This document shows positions 36,388-45,063 of a stretch of 64,000 bases of DNA, piece after piece. Made by a program: the position numbers and the translations under genes. Numbering within the stretch: position 1 is the first letter of the stretch; the number at the start of each line of letters is the position of its first letter. A model generated the notes under the pieces. It worked only from the letters and a program-made list of their open reading frames with translations. It was not told where the DNA came from and did not search any database. Source of the stretch: Oceanicaulis alexandrii DSM 11625 (GTDB taxonomy: Bacteria; Pseudomonadota; Alphaproteobacteria; Caulobacterales; Maricaulaceae); NCBI RefSeq assembly GCF_000420265.1, contig NZ_ATUP01000001.1, positions 2,356,001-2,420,000 on the forward strand, read 5' to 3'.

Positions 36388-36816
36388 CTAGCTGGGCGTG
36401 ACGGGCCATTTGCGGCCCAGATCCTCAAGCCCGGCTTGAATGAGTTCGCTCAGAACGTCCAGATCAACATCCGCCAGCTTTGACACATACAAGCAGCTCT
36501 TTCCGGTCTTGTGCTTGCCCAGCCGGCTCAGGATGTCTGAATAATCGGCATAGCCGGGCATGATGTAGATCGACAGATTGGTCTTGCGCGGGCTGAAGCC
36601 GGTAGCGAGGAAATCCCCCTCCCGTCCGCTGTCATAGCGATAATGGTAGGCTCCAAAACCGATCATGCTGGGCCCCCACATCCTGGGCGACCAGCCCGTG
36701 ACGCGCTGGAACAGGGCGTTGAGCGCTTGCCCGTCCTCACGCCGACGTTCAGGTTCGACGGCGCTCAGGAATGTGTCGACGTCAACGGGCGTGGGCTGGG
36801 TCTTGTTCTGGGTCAT
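36388..36816 (-). CDS. DUF1801 domain protein
   Basis: A 142-residue protein with the DUF1801 layout: a short helical N-terminus, then MWGPSMIGFGAYHYRY, a hydrophobic IYIMPG strand, and a C-terminal helix. Function of this fold (YdhG-like) is not established. It sits 16 bp from rnhA and 21 bp from ispH, all on the minus strand, so the three may form an operon. In other alphaproteobacteria I recall thrB at this position; here there is none. Confidence 0.85.
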   Translation of the reverse strand: MTQNKTQPTPVDVDTFLSAVEPERRREDGQALNALFQRVTGWSPRMWGPSMIGFGAYHYRYDSGREGDFLATGFSPRKTNLSIYIMPGYADYSDILSRLGKHKTGKSCLYVSKLADVDLDVLSELIQAGLEDLGRKWPVTPS

Positions 36817-36837
36817 GCGCGCCTCCTGACGGAGAGC

Positions 36838-37782
36838 CTACGCCACTTCCTTGGGCAGTTTGAAGACCACATTTTCCTCCGCCACCCGCACTTCGCGGAT
36901 ATGCAGGGTGTAGCGGCGCGCCAGGGCGGACAGCAGGCCCTCCACAAGTTCTTCGGGCGCGCTGGCGCCGGCGGAGACGCCCAGACGTTCCACGCCGTCC
37001 AGCCAGGACCAGTCGATCTCTTCGGCTTTCTGAACCAGATGCGCAGCCTTGGCGCCCGCGCGTTCGGCCACTTCCACCAGCCGCACCGAGTTGGACGAGT
37101 TGGGCGCGCCGACGACCAGCACCAGGTCGGCGCCTTCGCCGATGGCTTTCACCGCCGCCTGACGATTGGTCGTGGCGTAGCAGATGTCTTCCTTGTGCGG
37201 CGCGGCGATATTCGGAAAGCGCTTTTGCAAGGCGGCCACGATGTCGGCGGTGTCGTCGACGGACAAGGTGGTCTGGGTGACGAAGGCGATATTGTCAGGG
37301 TCTTTCGGCTCGAAGGTTTGAGCGTCCTCCACCGTTTCGATCAAATGCATCACGCCGTCGGGTAGCTGACCCATGGTGCCGATCACTTCGGGATGGCCGG
37401 CATGACCGATCAGCAGGATTTCCTGTCCGGATTTGTGATGACGCTGCGCCTCCACATGCACCTTGCTCACCAGCGGGCAGGTGGCGTCCACATAAAGCAT
37501 CTCGCGGCGAGCGGCCTCGGCGGGGACGCGTTGCGGCACGCCATGAGCTGAAAACACCACCGGGCGATCGTCAGGACATTCGTCGAGCTCCTTGACGAAC
37601 ACCGCGCCCATAGCCTCCAGCCGATTGACCACATGTTTGTTGTGAACGATCTCATGACGCACGAAAACCGGCGCGCCATAGCGCTCGAGCGCTTTCTCCA
37701 CAATCTGAATCGCACGATCCACACCGGCGCAAAACCCGCGCGGAGAGGCCAGCTGGACGGTCAAGACGGGTTTGTCGGTCAT
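36838..37782 (-). CDS. ispH: 4-hydroxy-3-methylbut-2-enyl diphosphate reductase IspH
   Basis: A 314-residue iron-sulfur enzyme carrying out the last step of the MEP isoprenoid pathway. The three cluster cysteines are visible in [13 protein letters not shown] (C18), [12 protein letters not shown] and [12 protein letters not shown]. The [13 protein letters not shown] and [12 protein letters not shown] motifs for substrate binding are also intact. Product feeds isoprenoid needs, including the ubiquinone tail handled by UbiA. Confidence 0.96.
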   Translation of the reverse strand: MTDKPVLTVQLASPRGFCAGVDRAIQIVEKALERYGAPVFVRHEIVHNKHVVNRLEAMGAVFVKELDECPDDRPVVFSAHGVPQRVPAEAARREMLYVDATCPLVSKVHVEAQRHHKSGQEILLIGHAGHPEVIGTMGQLPDGVMHLIETVEDAQTFEPKDPDNIAFVTQTTLSVDDTADIVAALQKRFPNIAAPHKEDICYATTNRQAAVKAIGEGADLVLVVGAPNSSNSVRLVEVAERAGAKAAHLVQKAEEIDWSWLDGVERLGVSAGASAPEELVEGLLSALARRYTLHIREVRVAEENVVFKLPKEVA

Positions 37783-37929
37783 GGATTTCCTCTGCGGGGA
37801 AAGGCGGCGGGGCGTTGCCCTGTCCGCGCGCGCGTCGTACAGACTGCTCTAGCAGACACCGTGCGCCCCGCGAAGGGGGGCATGCCGTCCTCTGAGATGG
37901 TTCGCCATCCGAACGCCTTGAGGTTATTC

Positions 37930-38505
37930 ATGCGCCTGTCCGTTCTGAGCCTGTCCGTCGCTGCTCTGGTCCTGTCCGGGTGCTCCACCCTGCGTGACAC
38001 CATTTCGGAGCCGGATCCCAATCCGGGGCCCTGCCCGAACGCGCTGGCGCTGTATGACGCCCACCGGCTGGTGGAAATCAATGGCGAGACCGCTGTCTTT
38101 GAAAATGTGGGGTTCACCGGCGAGATTCTCAATGTCGCCAGCAATTGCCGTTACACCGATCGCAACGCGGATCCCATCGAGATGGAGATGGGCGTGCGCC
38201 TGGGATTTGGCCGCGGACCGGCGGCGCAGGGCATGACCAAGACCTATGAGATGTTCGTGGCGGTCACCCGGACGGACCGGGTTGTGATTGAGCGCCAGAC
38301 CTTCCCCATCACCGTGACGTTCGAGCCCGGTGAAGATCGTGTGGAAGTGATCGAGGAGTTCAACTCCATTTCCCTGCCGCGCGTGTCACCGACCACTTCG
38401 GGCTCCAACTATGAAATTCTGGTGGGCTTTGAGCTGACCGATGAACAGCTGGAATTCAATCGCAGCGGTCTGCGCTTCCGTGTCCGGGCCGGGCAAGACG
38501 ATTAA
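37930..38505 (+). CDS. Lipoprotein, unknown function
   Basis: A 191-residue protein with a signal peptide ending in a lipobox (LVLSGCSTL) at residue ~19, then a mature domain with several beta-rich stretches and conserved-looking cysteines at PGPCPNALALYDAH and VASNCRYTD. It is probably attached to a membrane on the periplasmic side. No family recognised. The ATG at 37930 is the only start giving a proper signal. The gene ends 15 bp before argS in the same direction. Confidence 0.78.
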   Translation: MRLSVLSLSVAALVLSGCSTLRDTISEPDPNPGPCPNALALYDAHRLVEINGETAVFENVGFTGEILNVASNCRYTDRNADPIEMEMGVRLGFGRGPAAQGMTKTYEMFVAVTRTDRVVIERQTFPITVTFEPGEDRVEVIEEFNSISLPRVSPTTSGSNYEILVGFELTDEQLEFNRSGLRFRVRAGQDD

Positions 38506-38520
38506 AATATTCGAGACGTT

Positions 38521-40284
38521 ATGACTTCGATTGTCGAACAACTGACCAGCGCTGTCGGCGCTGCGTTCGAGGCCGTGGGCCTTTCCGCCGATCTGGGGAC
38601 GGTGTTTGAATCCGACCGTCCCGATCTTGCGCCCTATCAGTGCAATGGCGCCATGGCGGCGGCCAAACAGGCCAAGAAAGCCCCGCGCGCCGTCGCCGAA
38701 GACGTGAAGGCTGAGCTCGACGCGCAGCACCCGGAGCTGGAGATCGAGATCGCCGGGCCCGGCTTTCTCAACATCACCCCGGCCAGCACGCTCTACGCGA
38801 TCCGCGCCCATGGCCTGGCGGACGACGCCCGTGTGGGCGGCCGTCAGAGCGCGGCCCCCAAGCGGGTGATGATTGATTTCGGCGGACCGAACGTGGCCAA
38901 GCCCATGCATGTGGGCCATTTGCGGTCATCGGTGATCGGCGACAGCCTGCAGCGCCTGATGCGCTTTCGCGGTCATGACGTCACCTCCGACATCCACCTG
39001 GGTGATTGGGGCCTTCAGATGGGCCATCTGGTCACCGAGCTGCAGGATGAGCAGCCGGACCTTGTCTATTACGACGCTGATTTCACGGGGCCGTATCCGG
39101 ACGAACCCCCGGTGACCATCGACGATCTGGCGCGGCTCTATCCGCAGGCCTCCGCCAAGGCCAAGGATGACCCCGAGCGGAATGCGCGTTCGCGCAAGGC
39201 GACCGCTGAACTGCAGGCCGGGCGACCGGGCTATCGCGCGCTGCTGCGCCATTTCATCAATGTGTCGATTGCGGCGCTGAAAGATGATTTCGGCGCGCTG
39301 GGCGTTCATTTCGACCTGTGGAAGGGCGAAAGCGACGTCAATGATCTGATTCCGGGGCTGGTCGAGGACTTCAAGGCGCGCGACGTGGCCGAGCAGAGCG
39401 ACGGCGCCTGGATCGTGCGCGTCGCCCGTGAGGACGACAAGAAAGAGCTGGCGCCGCTGATCCTGGTCTCAAGTCAGGGCTCGGCGCTTTATGCGACCAC
39501 CGATCTCGCGACCATTCTGGATCGCAAACAGCAGCAAAACCCCGAGCTGACCTTTTATGTGGTTGATCTGGGCCAGTCTGATCACTTCGAACAAGTCTTC
39601 CGCGCCGCCTATAAGGCCGGCCTTGCGGAAGAGGGCGCGCTGGAGCACGTGAAGTTCGGCACGGTGAACGGGACCGACGGCAAACGTCTGCGCACCCGCG
39701 CCGGCGGCACCTTCCGTCTGGCCGATCTGATCAGTGAAGCCCGCGAGCGGGCGCGGGCGCGCCTGAACGAGGCGGGGCTGGGCGCACAGCTGACTGAAGA
39801 CGAGTTTGAAGATGTGGCGCGCGCCGTGGGCAACGCCGCGATCAAGTTCTCCGATCTGCAGAATGTGCGCACCACCAACTACATCTTTGATCTGGACCGC
39901 TTTGTCAGCTTTGAAGGCAAGACCGGGCCGTATCTGCAATATCAGGCCGTGCGCATCAAATCGCTGCTGAAGAAGGCCGGCGAGCAGGGGATCAAACCCG
40001 GCGCGGTGACGATATCGGACAAGGCTGAGGCGGCGCTGATCCGTCGTCTGGACGCGTTTGAAAGCGCACTTGGCCGCGCCGAGCGGGACCGGGCCCCGAA
40101 CGTGTTGTGCGAACACGCCTATGGGCTGGCGCAAGCGTTTTCGGGCTTTTACGCCGCCTGTCCGATCCTGCCGGAAAAGGACGAGGCCATTCGCGCCTCG
40201 CGCCTGACCCTGGCCGGGACCACGCTCACACAGCTCGAGATCGTGCTCGGCCTGATTGGAATTGACGTGCCCGAGCGGATGTAA
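38521..40284 (+). CDS. argS: Arginyl-tRNA synthetase
   Basis: A 587-residue class I aminoacyl-tRNA synthetase. The HIGH motif appears as HVGH in AKPMHVGHLRSSVIGD near residue 128. The KMSK site is in its Arg-specific, weakened form (NGTDGKRLRTRAGG). The C-terminal ALERNVLCEHAY-like helical domain ends in the family's typical ERM tail. The N-terminal additional domain that contacts the tRNA D-loop is present. Full-length, with no sign of damage. Confidence 0.96.
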   Translation: MTSIVEQLTSAVGAAFEAVGLSADLGTVFESDRPDLAPYQCNGAMAAAKQAKKAPRAVAEDVKAELDAQHPELEIEIAGPGFLNITPASTLYAIRAHGLADDARVGGRQSAAPKRVMIDFGGPNVAKPMHVGHLRSSVIGDSLQRLMRFRGHDVTSDIHLGDWGLQMGHLVTELQDEQPDLVYYDADFTGPYPDEPPVTIDDLARLYPQASAKAKDDPERNARSRKATAELQAGRPGYRALLRHFINVSIAALKDDFGALGVHFDLWKGESDVNDLIPGLVEDFKARDVAEQSDGAWIVRVAREDDKKELAPLILVSSQGSALYATTDLATILDRKQQQNPELTFYVVDLGQSDHFEQVFRAAYKAGLAEEGALEHVKFGTVNGTDGKRLRTRAGGTFRLADLISEARERARARLNEAGLGAQLTEDEFEDVARAVGNAAIKFSDLQNVRTTNYIFDLDRFVSFEGKTGPYLQYQAVRIKSLLKKAGEQGIKPGAVTISDKAEAALIRRLDAFESALGRAERDRAPNVLCEHAYGLAQAFSGFYAACPILPEKDEAIRASRLTLAGTTLTQLEIVLGLIGIDVPERM

Positions 40285-40292
40285 AAAGCGCG

Positions 40293-42350
40293 TCAGGCGG
40301 GCGGGCACCGTACGGCCGGCTGCGTGGGTTCCGTCAGCCGTCCGCCAGCCTCCACCAGAGCTGCGGACAGATGCTCAAAGCGCGCCGGGTCAAAGGACGG
40401 ATCGTTCAATAACAGGGTGCGCAACCTCGACGGCGGCGTGCCGGGGGCGTCAAGCTCAAGCAAGCGGCCATAGGCGGCGTCATCATCGCCAAGGGCTCGG
40501 TAGGCGTACCAGGCGACTATGAAAGAGCGGGGATGGTTCGTCATCTCCGCGGCGATCGGGACAGCCTCCTCACGATTTCCATCCGCGCAGAACTGATTGA
40601 GCCGTATGCTCATCTGGGCGATCCGTCCAACCTGGCTGGCTTCAATTCGAGCCGCGACCTCACGTGCTTCATCAACCGCGTCGATGAAAAGGAACGCCCA
40701 ATGGGCCTCCACCAAAGCGACGCCGAAGAACGGGTGGTCGGTCAGGGTTTCGCGCGAAAGGGTCGCGGCAAATTCGAAATCCCGCGATTTTCGGGCATGC
40801 TGAATCAGCAGGCTTCGGTTTGTCGCATCCTCACGCGGGATAATCTCTGCAAGCCGTCGTATGACCTGTTGCGCCTCTTCATGTCGGCCCAGCATTACAA
40901 GGGTGTTGCTGTGCTGGAAGTTGGCGTCAATATCGTACGGGCGTGCTGTCAGATAGGTCGCGAGCGCCTCACGCGCAGCATCCAGTTCAAACAGTTCAAA
41001 GTCTCGCAATGCACGATAGGACGCCGCTTCAATCGGGTCGCGAGCGGCGGCGATGGCGGCATCCATGCGCGCCGCATATTCCTGTCTGTACGCCTCTCCG
41101 CTCAGGGCGTCTGCGCGCATCACCAGGGACGGCGTATTGGAATATTTGAACACGAGCGCAGACGCTGCATGGGCCTGAGCGAAGTCCGGATCGATTGAAC
41201 GCGCCCTGTCGAGCAAGGGCTGCGCCCGGCTCCAGGACTCAGAGCGTCCGGTCTGCCAGAACTGCGCCATCAGGGCTTGCCCTCGCATATACGCTTCATA
41301 GGCCGCGATTGACTCCGTCCCTACTGAAGCCATGCGCACGAGCGTATCCGGATCAAGCGCGGTATCGAGTGTGTTCGCCACGGCTGTCGCAATGTCAGTC
41401 TGAAGGCTGAGCAGATGATTGAAGTCGCGGTCATAACTCTGTGACCAGACCTGCGCCCCGTCACTCGCGCTAACAAGCGAGACCGTGACACGGACCTGAT
41501 CGCCTGAAATGCGCACTGTGCCTTCCAGGATGTTCGCCACGCCGAGATGATGGGCGATGTCTTGAAGGTCTTGGCTGTCCTGGGACGCGGTAAACGTCGC
41601 ACGCCGAGAAGCAACACGCAGGTCCGATACTCGGGTCAGGGCGCTGGTCAGTTCTTCTGACAAGGCGTTTGCGAACCAGGCTGTGTCGTCTTCCGCGCTC
41701 AGATTTTCAAAATCGAGCACGGCCACCGAGCGGTTTATCGCGGATGTGGCCGATGTCCGCTCGCCTAGAAAGACACTGGCCGCCAATACGATCACAAGTC
41801 CAAGCCCGGCAATCCCTGCGATGAGCCAAGAGGGAGGGAGCCGGCGAAAAGGTGAGTCAGCCAAGGGCGTTGCGGTCTGGGTTGCGATTGCTGCACGCGA
41901 TTCACGTTGCTCTGGCATTGAGAGGTCTGCGCCGGTTGTGGGCGATGGTTCGGGCAGTGACCTTTTCGCCTGCACATCTGCGATGAAACGATAGCCCCGA
42001 CCATGTTCGGTTTTGACCCATAAGGGGCGTCTGGCGCTATCGTTGAGGGCTCTTCTCAGATCGCGCACAGCCGTTGTCAGCACCGCATCGGAGACAGCGC
42101 GACCTTCCCATACAAGTTCGATCAACCTGTCTTTGGCCAGAAGCTGCATGGGGTGCCGCATAAGCGTGTGCAACAGGGTGAAACTGCGCCCGCCGAGTTC
42201 AATCGGCTTGCCATCCAGCAGAACCCTGGACCCGACCGGATCAAGGGACAGCCGTCCGCCTGCCAGAAGCAGCGGCGCAGCGTTCGCCTCTGCGTCAGTT
42301 GCATCCTTATGTGTCGTGTCGGTCAACGCCGCGCCCCCTGAAGTCAGCAT
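40293..42350 (-). CDS. CadC-like wHTH regulator with TM helix and TPR domain
   Basis: A 685-residue protein. Residues ~28-125 are an OmpR/CadC-type winged helix (GGRSFTLLHTLMRHPMQLL, then VWEGRAVSDAVLTTAVRDLRRAL and GRGYRFIADV). One transmembrane helix follows around 177-195, then a periplasmic FlgO/TolB-N-like domain (SVAVLDFENLSAEDD, NILEGTVRISG), and a helical, TPR-like C-terminal half. This is a common sensor-regulator layout; the signal is unknown. It is divergent from the UrcA gene at 42559 with an AT-rich spacer, suggesting it may control that gene. Confidence 0.85.
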   Translation of the reverse strand: MLTSGGAALTDTTHKDATDAEANAAPLLLAGGRLSLDPVGSRVLLDGKPIELGGRSFTLLHTLMRHPMQLLAKDRLIELVWEGRAVSDAVLTTAVRDLRRALNDSARRPLWVKTEHGRGYRFIADVQAKRSLPEPSPTTGADLSMPEQRESRAAIATQTATPLADSPFRRLPPSWLIAGIAGLGLVIVLAASVFLGERTSATSAINRSVAVLDFENLSAEDDTAWFANALSEELTSALTRVSDLRVASRRATFTASQDSQDLQDIAHHLGVANILEGTVRISGDQVRVTVSLVSASDGAQVWSQSYDRDFNHLLSLQTDIATAVANTLDTALDPDTLVRMASVGTESIAAYEAYMRGQALMAQFWQTGRSESWSRAQPLLDRARSIDPDFAQAHAASALVFKYSNTPSLVMRADALSGEAYRQEYAARMDAAIAAARDPIEAASYRALRDFELFELDAAREALATYLTARPYDIDANFQHSNTLVMLGRHEEAQQVIRRLAEIIPREDATNRSLLIQHARKSRDFEFAATLSRETLTDHPFFGVALVEAHWAFLFIDAVDEAREVAARIEASQVGRIAQMSIRLNQFCADGNREEAVPIAAEMTNHPRSFIVAWYAYRALGDDDAAYGRLLELDAPGTPPSRLRTLLLNDPSFDPARFEHLSAALVEAGGRLTEPTQPAVRCPPA

Positions 42351-42435
42351 GTTCGGCGATTGTAGTCAGAGTGCAGGGCGATGCACGGTTTTTGCTCCTC
42401 ATAATTAGAAAAAAACCTCAATTAAAATAGCATCT

Positions 42436-42441
42436 TATAAT
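42436..42441 (+). promoter_or_regulatory. Possible -10 element in divergent AT-rich spacer
   Basis: A perfect TATAAT sits in the AT-rich stretch 42405-42447 between the wHTH-TPR gene and the UrcA gene. A clear -35 box is not seen at the standard distance, so the call is weak. The AT-richness is far above the local average. Confidence 0.3.
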
Positions 42442-42558
42442 TTTTCAGGACTGGCGCATATCACGCTCAGGATTTGTGGCGTGGCTCAGACCAGTCTCGC
42501 TCTCGTCATCTGGACAGGCCGCGCTCTCGCCGGCTCAACAAACGCAGGAGAGTACCGA

Positions 42559-42882
42559 ATGATCTCTGTCAGAACCCTTGTCGCCGCCGCTGTCACGGCT
42601 GTTGTGATCTGCGCCCCCTCAAACGCCCAGACATTCAACTTTGAGTATGATCGCTGGATGCTGTCATCACCGGAAGGACGCGAAATGGTCCTGGACCGGC
42701 TCGCAAACCAGGTCGAGCGCTATTGCAATGTCCATGACGCACGTGGGCTGCTGGATGTGCGGATCGCCCGCGATTGCCAGGCGCGCACCACGGCGCAAGC
42801 GCTTCAGCAAATGAATGATCCGCGCGTTGTCGCCCTGCATCAGGAGCGGGTGCGCCGTCAGAACGTCATCGAGCGGACCTAG
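42559..42882 (+). CDS. UrcA family protein
   Basis: A 107-residue exported protein with a signal peptide (VAAAVTAVVICAPSNAQ) and the UrcA-like pattern in the mature part: SSPEGREMVLDRLANQVERYC, a spacing region, RDCQARTTAQALQQM, with the two cysteines that probably form a disulfide. Members of this alphaproteobacterial family are of unknown function. The ATG at 42559 has a GCAGGAG ribosome site; earlier starts give no signal peptide. Confidence 0.75.
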   Translation: MISVRTLVAAAVTAVVICAPSNAQTFNFEYDRWMLSSPEGREMVLDRLANQVERYCNVHDARGLLDVRIARDCQARTTAQALQQMNDPRVVALHQERVRRQNVIERT

Positions 42883-42928
42883 ATCCGGGTGCGGTTCCAG
42901 CGCGTCCGGTTCTCCCCGCGCGCGCTGT

Positions 42929-42995
42929 GTGGGCCGCGCCTTCTTCTCTTCAAAGACCCACCCTTAGGTCAGAGAAGGCGCGGCCCACTTTCGGC
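42929..42995 (+). terminator. Large hairpin, terminator-like, downstream of the UrcA gene
   Basis: A 16-bp stem made of GTGGGCCGCGCCTTCT (42929-42944) and AGAAGGCGCGGCCCAC (42973-42988), followed by TTTCGGCTTTT. The loop contains a small GACC/GGTC stem. The T run is interrupted, so efficiency is uncertain. It probably ends the UrcA transcript. Confidence 0.5.
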
Positions 42996-43055
42996 TTTTG
43001 CAGGGCCTGTCCGATCCCGCCCGGACCGAAGCAAGGTCAAGCCAGACATGAATTG

Positions 43056-43080
43056 CGGCCCGTCTTCTGGCGGGCCGTTT
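43056..43080 (+). terminator. Second terminator-like hairpin before the gcv leader
   Basis: CGGCCCG (43056-43062) pairs with CGGGCCG (43071-43077) and is followed by TTTC. No gene lies between this and the previous hairpin, so it either backs it up or ends a short transcript. The region 42883-43129 otherwise shows no coding sequence. Confidence 0.4.
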
Positions 43081-43129
43081 CATGCGCAGCTGCGGGAACA
43101 AAAGCTTATGCTGCAGCGCCCAATCGCGA

Positions 43130-43157
43130 TTGACTCATATCCGTCAAACGCTAGGTT
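43130..43157 (+). promoter_or_regulatory. Candidate promoter of the gcv operon
   Basis: TTGACT (43130-43135) and TAGGTT (43152-43157) are separated by 16 bp and lie about 55 bp upstream of the riboswitch. The -35 box is good and the -10 weak. Confidence 0.35.
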
Positions 43158-43212
43158 TGCGCGTCGGTGCAGACCCGCCGTGAGGCGCGCTGCAGCGGGG
43201 ATACATGAGGTC

Positions 43213-43410
43213 ACTTGCGGGAGAGACCGGCCGAAGACGCCGGCGCCGAAGGCGCAACCGCCCCGGAAACGCTCAGGCTAACGGACCGCAAGCCTAAGAC
43301 CTAACGCTGGAAAGCGGGCGCTGACGTTCAGACGCCCCACCGAAGGAGCAATGCGCGCGCCTGTTTTTGAAGGCGCGACGCGGGAATCTCTCAGGTCATC
43401 AAGACAGCGG
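43213..43410 (+). promoter_or_regulatory. Tandem glycine riboswitch
   Basis: Two consecutive aptamers precede gcvT. The first is closed by CTTGCGG (43214-43220) and CCGCAAG (43286-43292) and contains GGGAGAGACC, GCGCCGAAGGCGCAA and CTCAGGCTAACGGACC. The second is closed by CGCTG (43304) and CAGCG (43405-43409), with CCACCGAAGGAGCAA and TCTCTCAGGT. These GCCGAAGG-like and CTCAGG cores are the conserved elements of the glycine riboswitch. In other bacteria, glycine binding turns on gcv expression. The expression platform must lie in the 60 bp before the gcvT ATG. Confidence 0.95.
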
Positions 43411-43471
43411 GGGCGATTCGGAGCCGGCATGAGCCGCGCGACGCACGCAACCCGCATGCTTGAGGCCAGAC

Positions 43472-44566
43472 ATGACCGACACGCTCAACCGCACGCCGCT
43501 TTATGATCTTCACGTCGAACTGGGCGCCAAAATGGTCCCGTTCGCCGGCTATGAGATGCCCGTCCAGTATGACGGCGTCATGGCCGAGCATAATCATACG
43601 CGCGAGGCTGCGGGCCTGTTTGACGTCTCCCATATGGGTCAGGCGCGGCTGATCGGCGATGAAAGCGCGCTTGAGAAGCTGATTACGGCGGACCTTGCGG
43701 CGCTGCCGCAGGGCGAACAGAAATACACGCTGCTCCTGAACCCTGAAGGCGGGGTCAAGGACGACCTGATGGTCTCCCGCCCCGATGATGAAGGGCTGTT
43801 CCTGGTGGTGAACGCCGCCTGCAAGCGCTCTGACTTTGATTACATCATCGAGGCGACTAAAGGCGTCGCCGAGCTGGTCGAGCTTGATGGCCGCGCGCTT
43901 CTGGCGCTGCAGGGCCCGCAGGCGGGCGCCGTGATGGCCGACCTTTGCCCGGACGCGGCGAAGATGGTGTTCATGCAGGCGGGCTGGTTTGAAATCGACG
44001 GCCTGCGCCTGATGATTTCGCGCTCGGGCTATACCGGCGAGGACGGGTTTGAAATCTCCGTCGCCAACGAACACGCCAGCGATTTCGCCCGCAAGCTTCT
44101 GAGTGATGAGCGGGTCAAGCCGATCGGTCTGGGCGCGCGCGATTCCCTGCGTCTGGAAGCCGGTCTGTGCCTGTACGGCCATGACATGGATGAGACGACT
44201 TCGCCCATCGAGGCCGGTCTGATCTGGGCGGTGGCCAAATCGCGTCGCGAGCGCGCCGATTTCCCCGGCGCTGCGCGCATCCTGAAAGACATCGCCGAAA
44301 AGCCCGCGAAAAAGCGCGTGGGTCTGGCGCTGAAAGACCGCGCCCCGGCGCGTGAAGGCACCGAGATCGCCGTGAATGGCGAGATTGTCGGCGTCGTCAC
44401 TTCGGGCGGATTTGGTCCGACTGTCGGCGCTCCCATCGCGATGGGCTTTGTGCGCACCGATCTGTCGGCGCCCGGCACGCAGGTTGATTTGATGGTGCGC
44501 GGCAAGGCGCGCCCGGCTGAAGTGGTGAAAACGCCCTTCGCGCCGCATCGTTTTTATCGCGGTTGA
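43472..44566 (+). CDS. gcvT: Aminomethyltransferase (glycine cleavage T protein)
   Basis: A 364-residue T protein, which releases ammonia and transfers the methylene group from the aminomethyl-lipoyl arm of GcvH to tetrahydrofolate. It shows LYDLHVELGAKMVPFAGYEMPVQY at the start, FDVSHMGQ, the SRSGYTGEDGFEI segment and the C-terminal GEIVGVVTSGGFGPTVG. The ATG at 43472 is preferred over an in-frame TTG at 43460. It follows the glycine riboswitch directly and opens the gcvTHPAPB operon. Confidence 0.96.
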   Translation: MTDTLNRTPLYDLHVELGAKMVPFAGYEMPVQYDGVMAEHNHTREAAGLFDVSHMGQARLIGDESALEKLITADLAALPQGEQKYTLLLNPEGGVKDDLMVSRPDDEGLFLVVNAACKRSDFDYIIEATKGVAELVELDGRALLALQGPQAGAVMADLCPDAAKMVFMQAGWFEIDGLRLMISRSGYTGEDGFEISVANEHASDFARKLLSDERVKPIGLGARDSLRLEAGLCLYGHDMDETTSPIEAGLIWAVAKSRRERADFPGAARILKDIAEKPAKKRVGLALKDRAPAREGTEIAVNGEIVGVVTSGGFGPTVGAPIAMGFVRTDLSAPGTQVDLMVRGKARPAEVVKTPFAPHRFYRG

Positions 44567-44599
44567 TCCCGCACGATTTCGCTCTGGAGGAGACGTCTG

Positions 44600-44965
44600 A
44601 TGAGCACCCGATTTACCAAAGACCATGAATGGATCCGTGTTGACGGCGAAGAAGGCGTCGTGGGCATCACCGCCTACGCCGCCGAACAGCTGGGCGATGT
44701 GGTGTTTGTCGAGCTGCCCGAAGTGGGCAAGACCGTCTCGGCGGGCGATGAGCTGGCCGTTGTGGAAAGCGTGAAAGCCGCTTCTGAAGTCTATGCGCCG
44801 GTGTCGGGCGAGATCATCGCCGTCAACGAGCTGCTGGAAGGCGAGCCCGCCAAGGTCAACGAAGCGCCGGACGGCGAAGGCTGGTTCGTGAAGATCAAGC
44901 TGTCTGACAAGAGCCAGCTCGACGCCATGATGGATGACGCGGCCTACGCCGAACACATCAGTTAA
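44600..44965 (+). CDS. gcvH: Glycine cleavage H protein
   Basis: A 121-residue lipoyl carrier protein that shuttles the aminomethyl group between the P, T and L proteins. The lipoylated lysine is K59 in [18 protein letters not shown]. The [18 protein letters not shown] start and [10 protein letters not shown] end are typical. A GGAGGAG ribosome site lies 8 nt before the ATG; gcvT ends 33 bp upstream. Confidence 0.97.
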   Translation: MSTRFTKDHEWIRVDGEEGVVGITAYAAEQLGDVVFVELPEVGKTVSAGDELAVVESVKAASEVYAPVSGEIIAVNELLEGEPAKVNEAPDGEGWFVKIKLSDKSQLDAMMDDAAYAEHIS

Positions 44966-45063
44966 GCCTCGACGCCGGACGGCGTCGATCTACATGCAGC
45001 GACTAGACCGGCGGCTCGACTTCAGAGCCGTCCGACCTGCTTTATGAAGGAAGGTGGATCGCC

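Noticed and set aside
43391-44956. Long minus-strand reading frame across gcvT and gcvH
   Set aside because: Both plus-strand genes are unmistakable and the antisense frame would also run through the riboswitch; its composition is that of a shadow frame.
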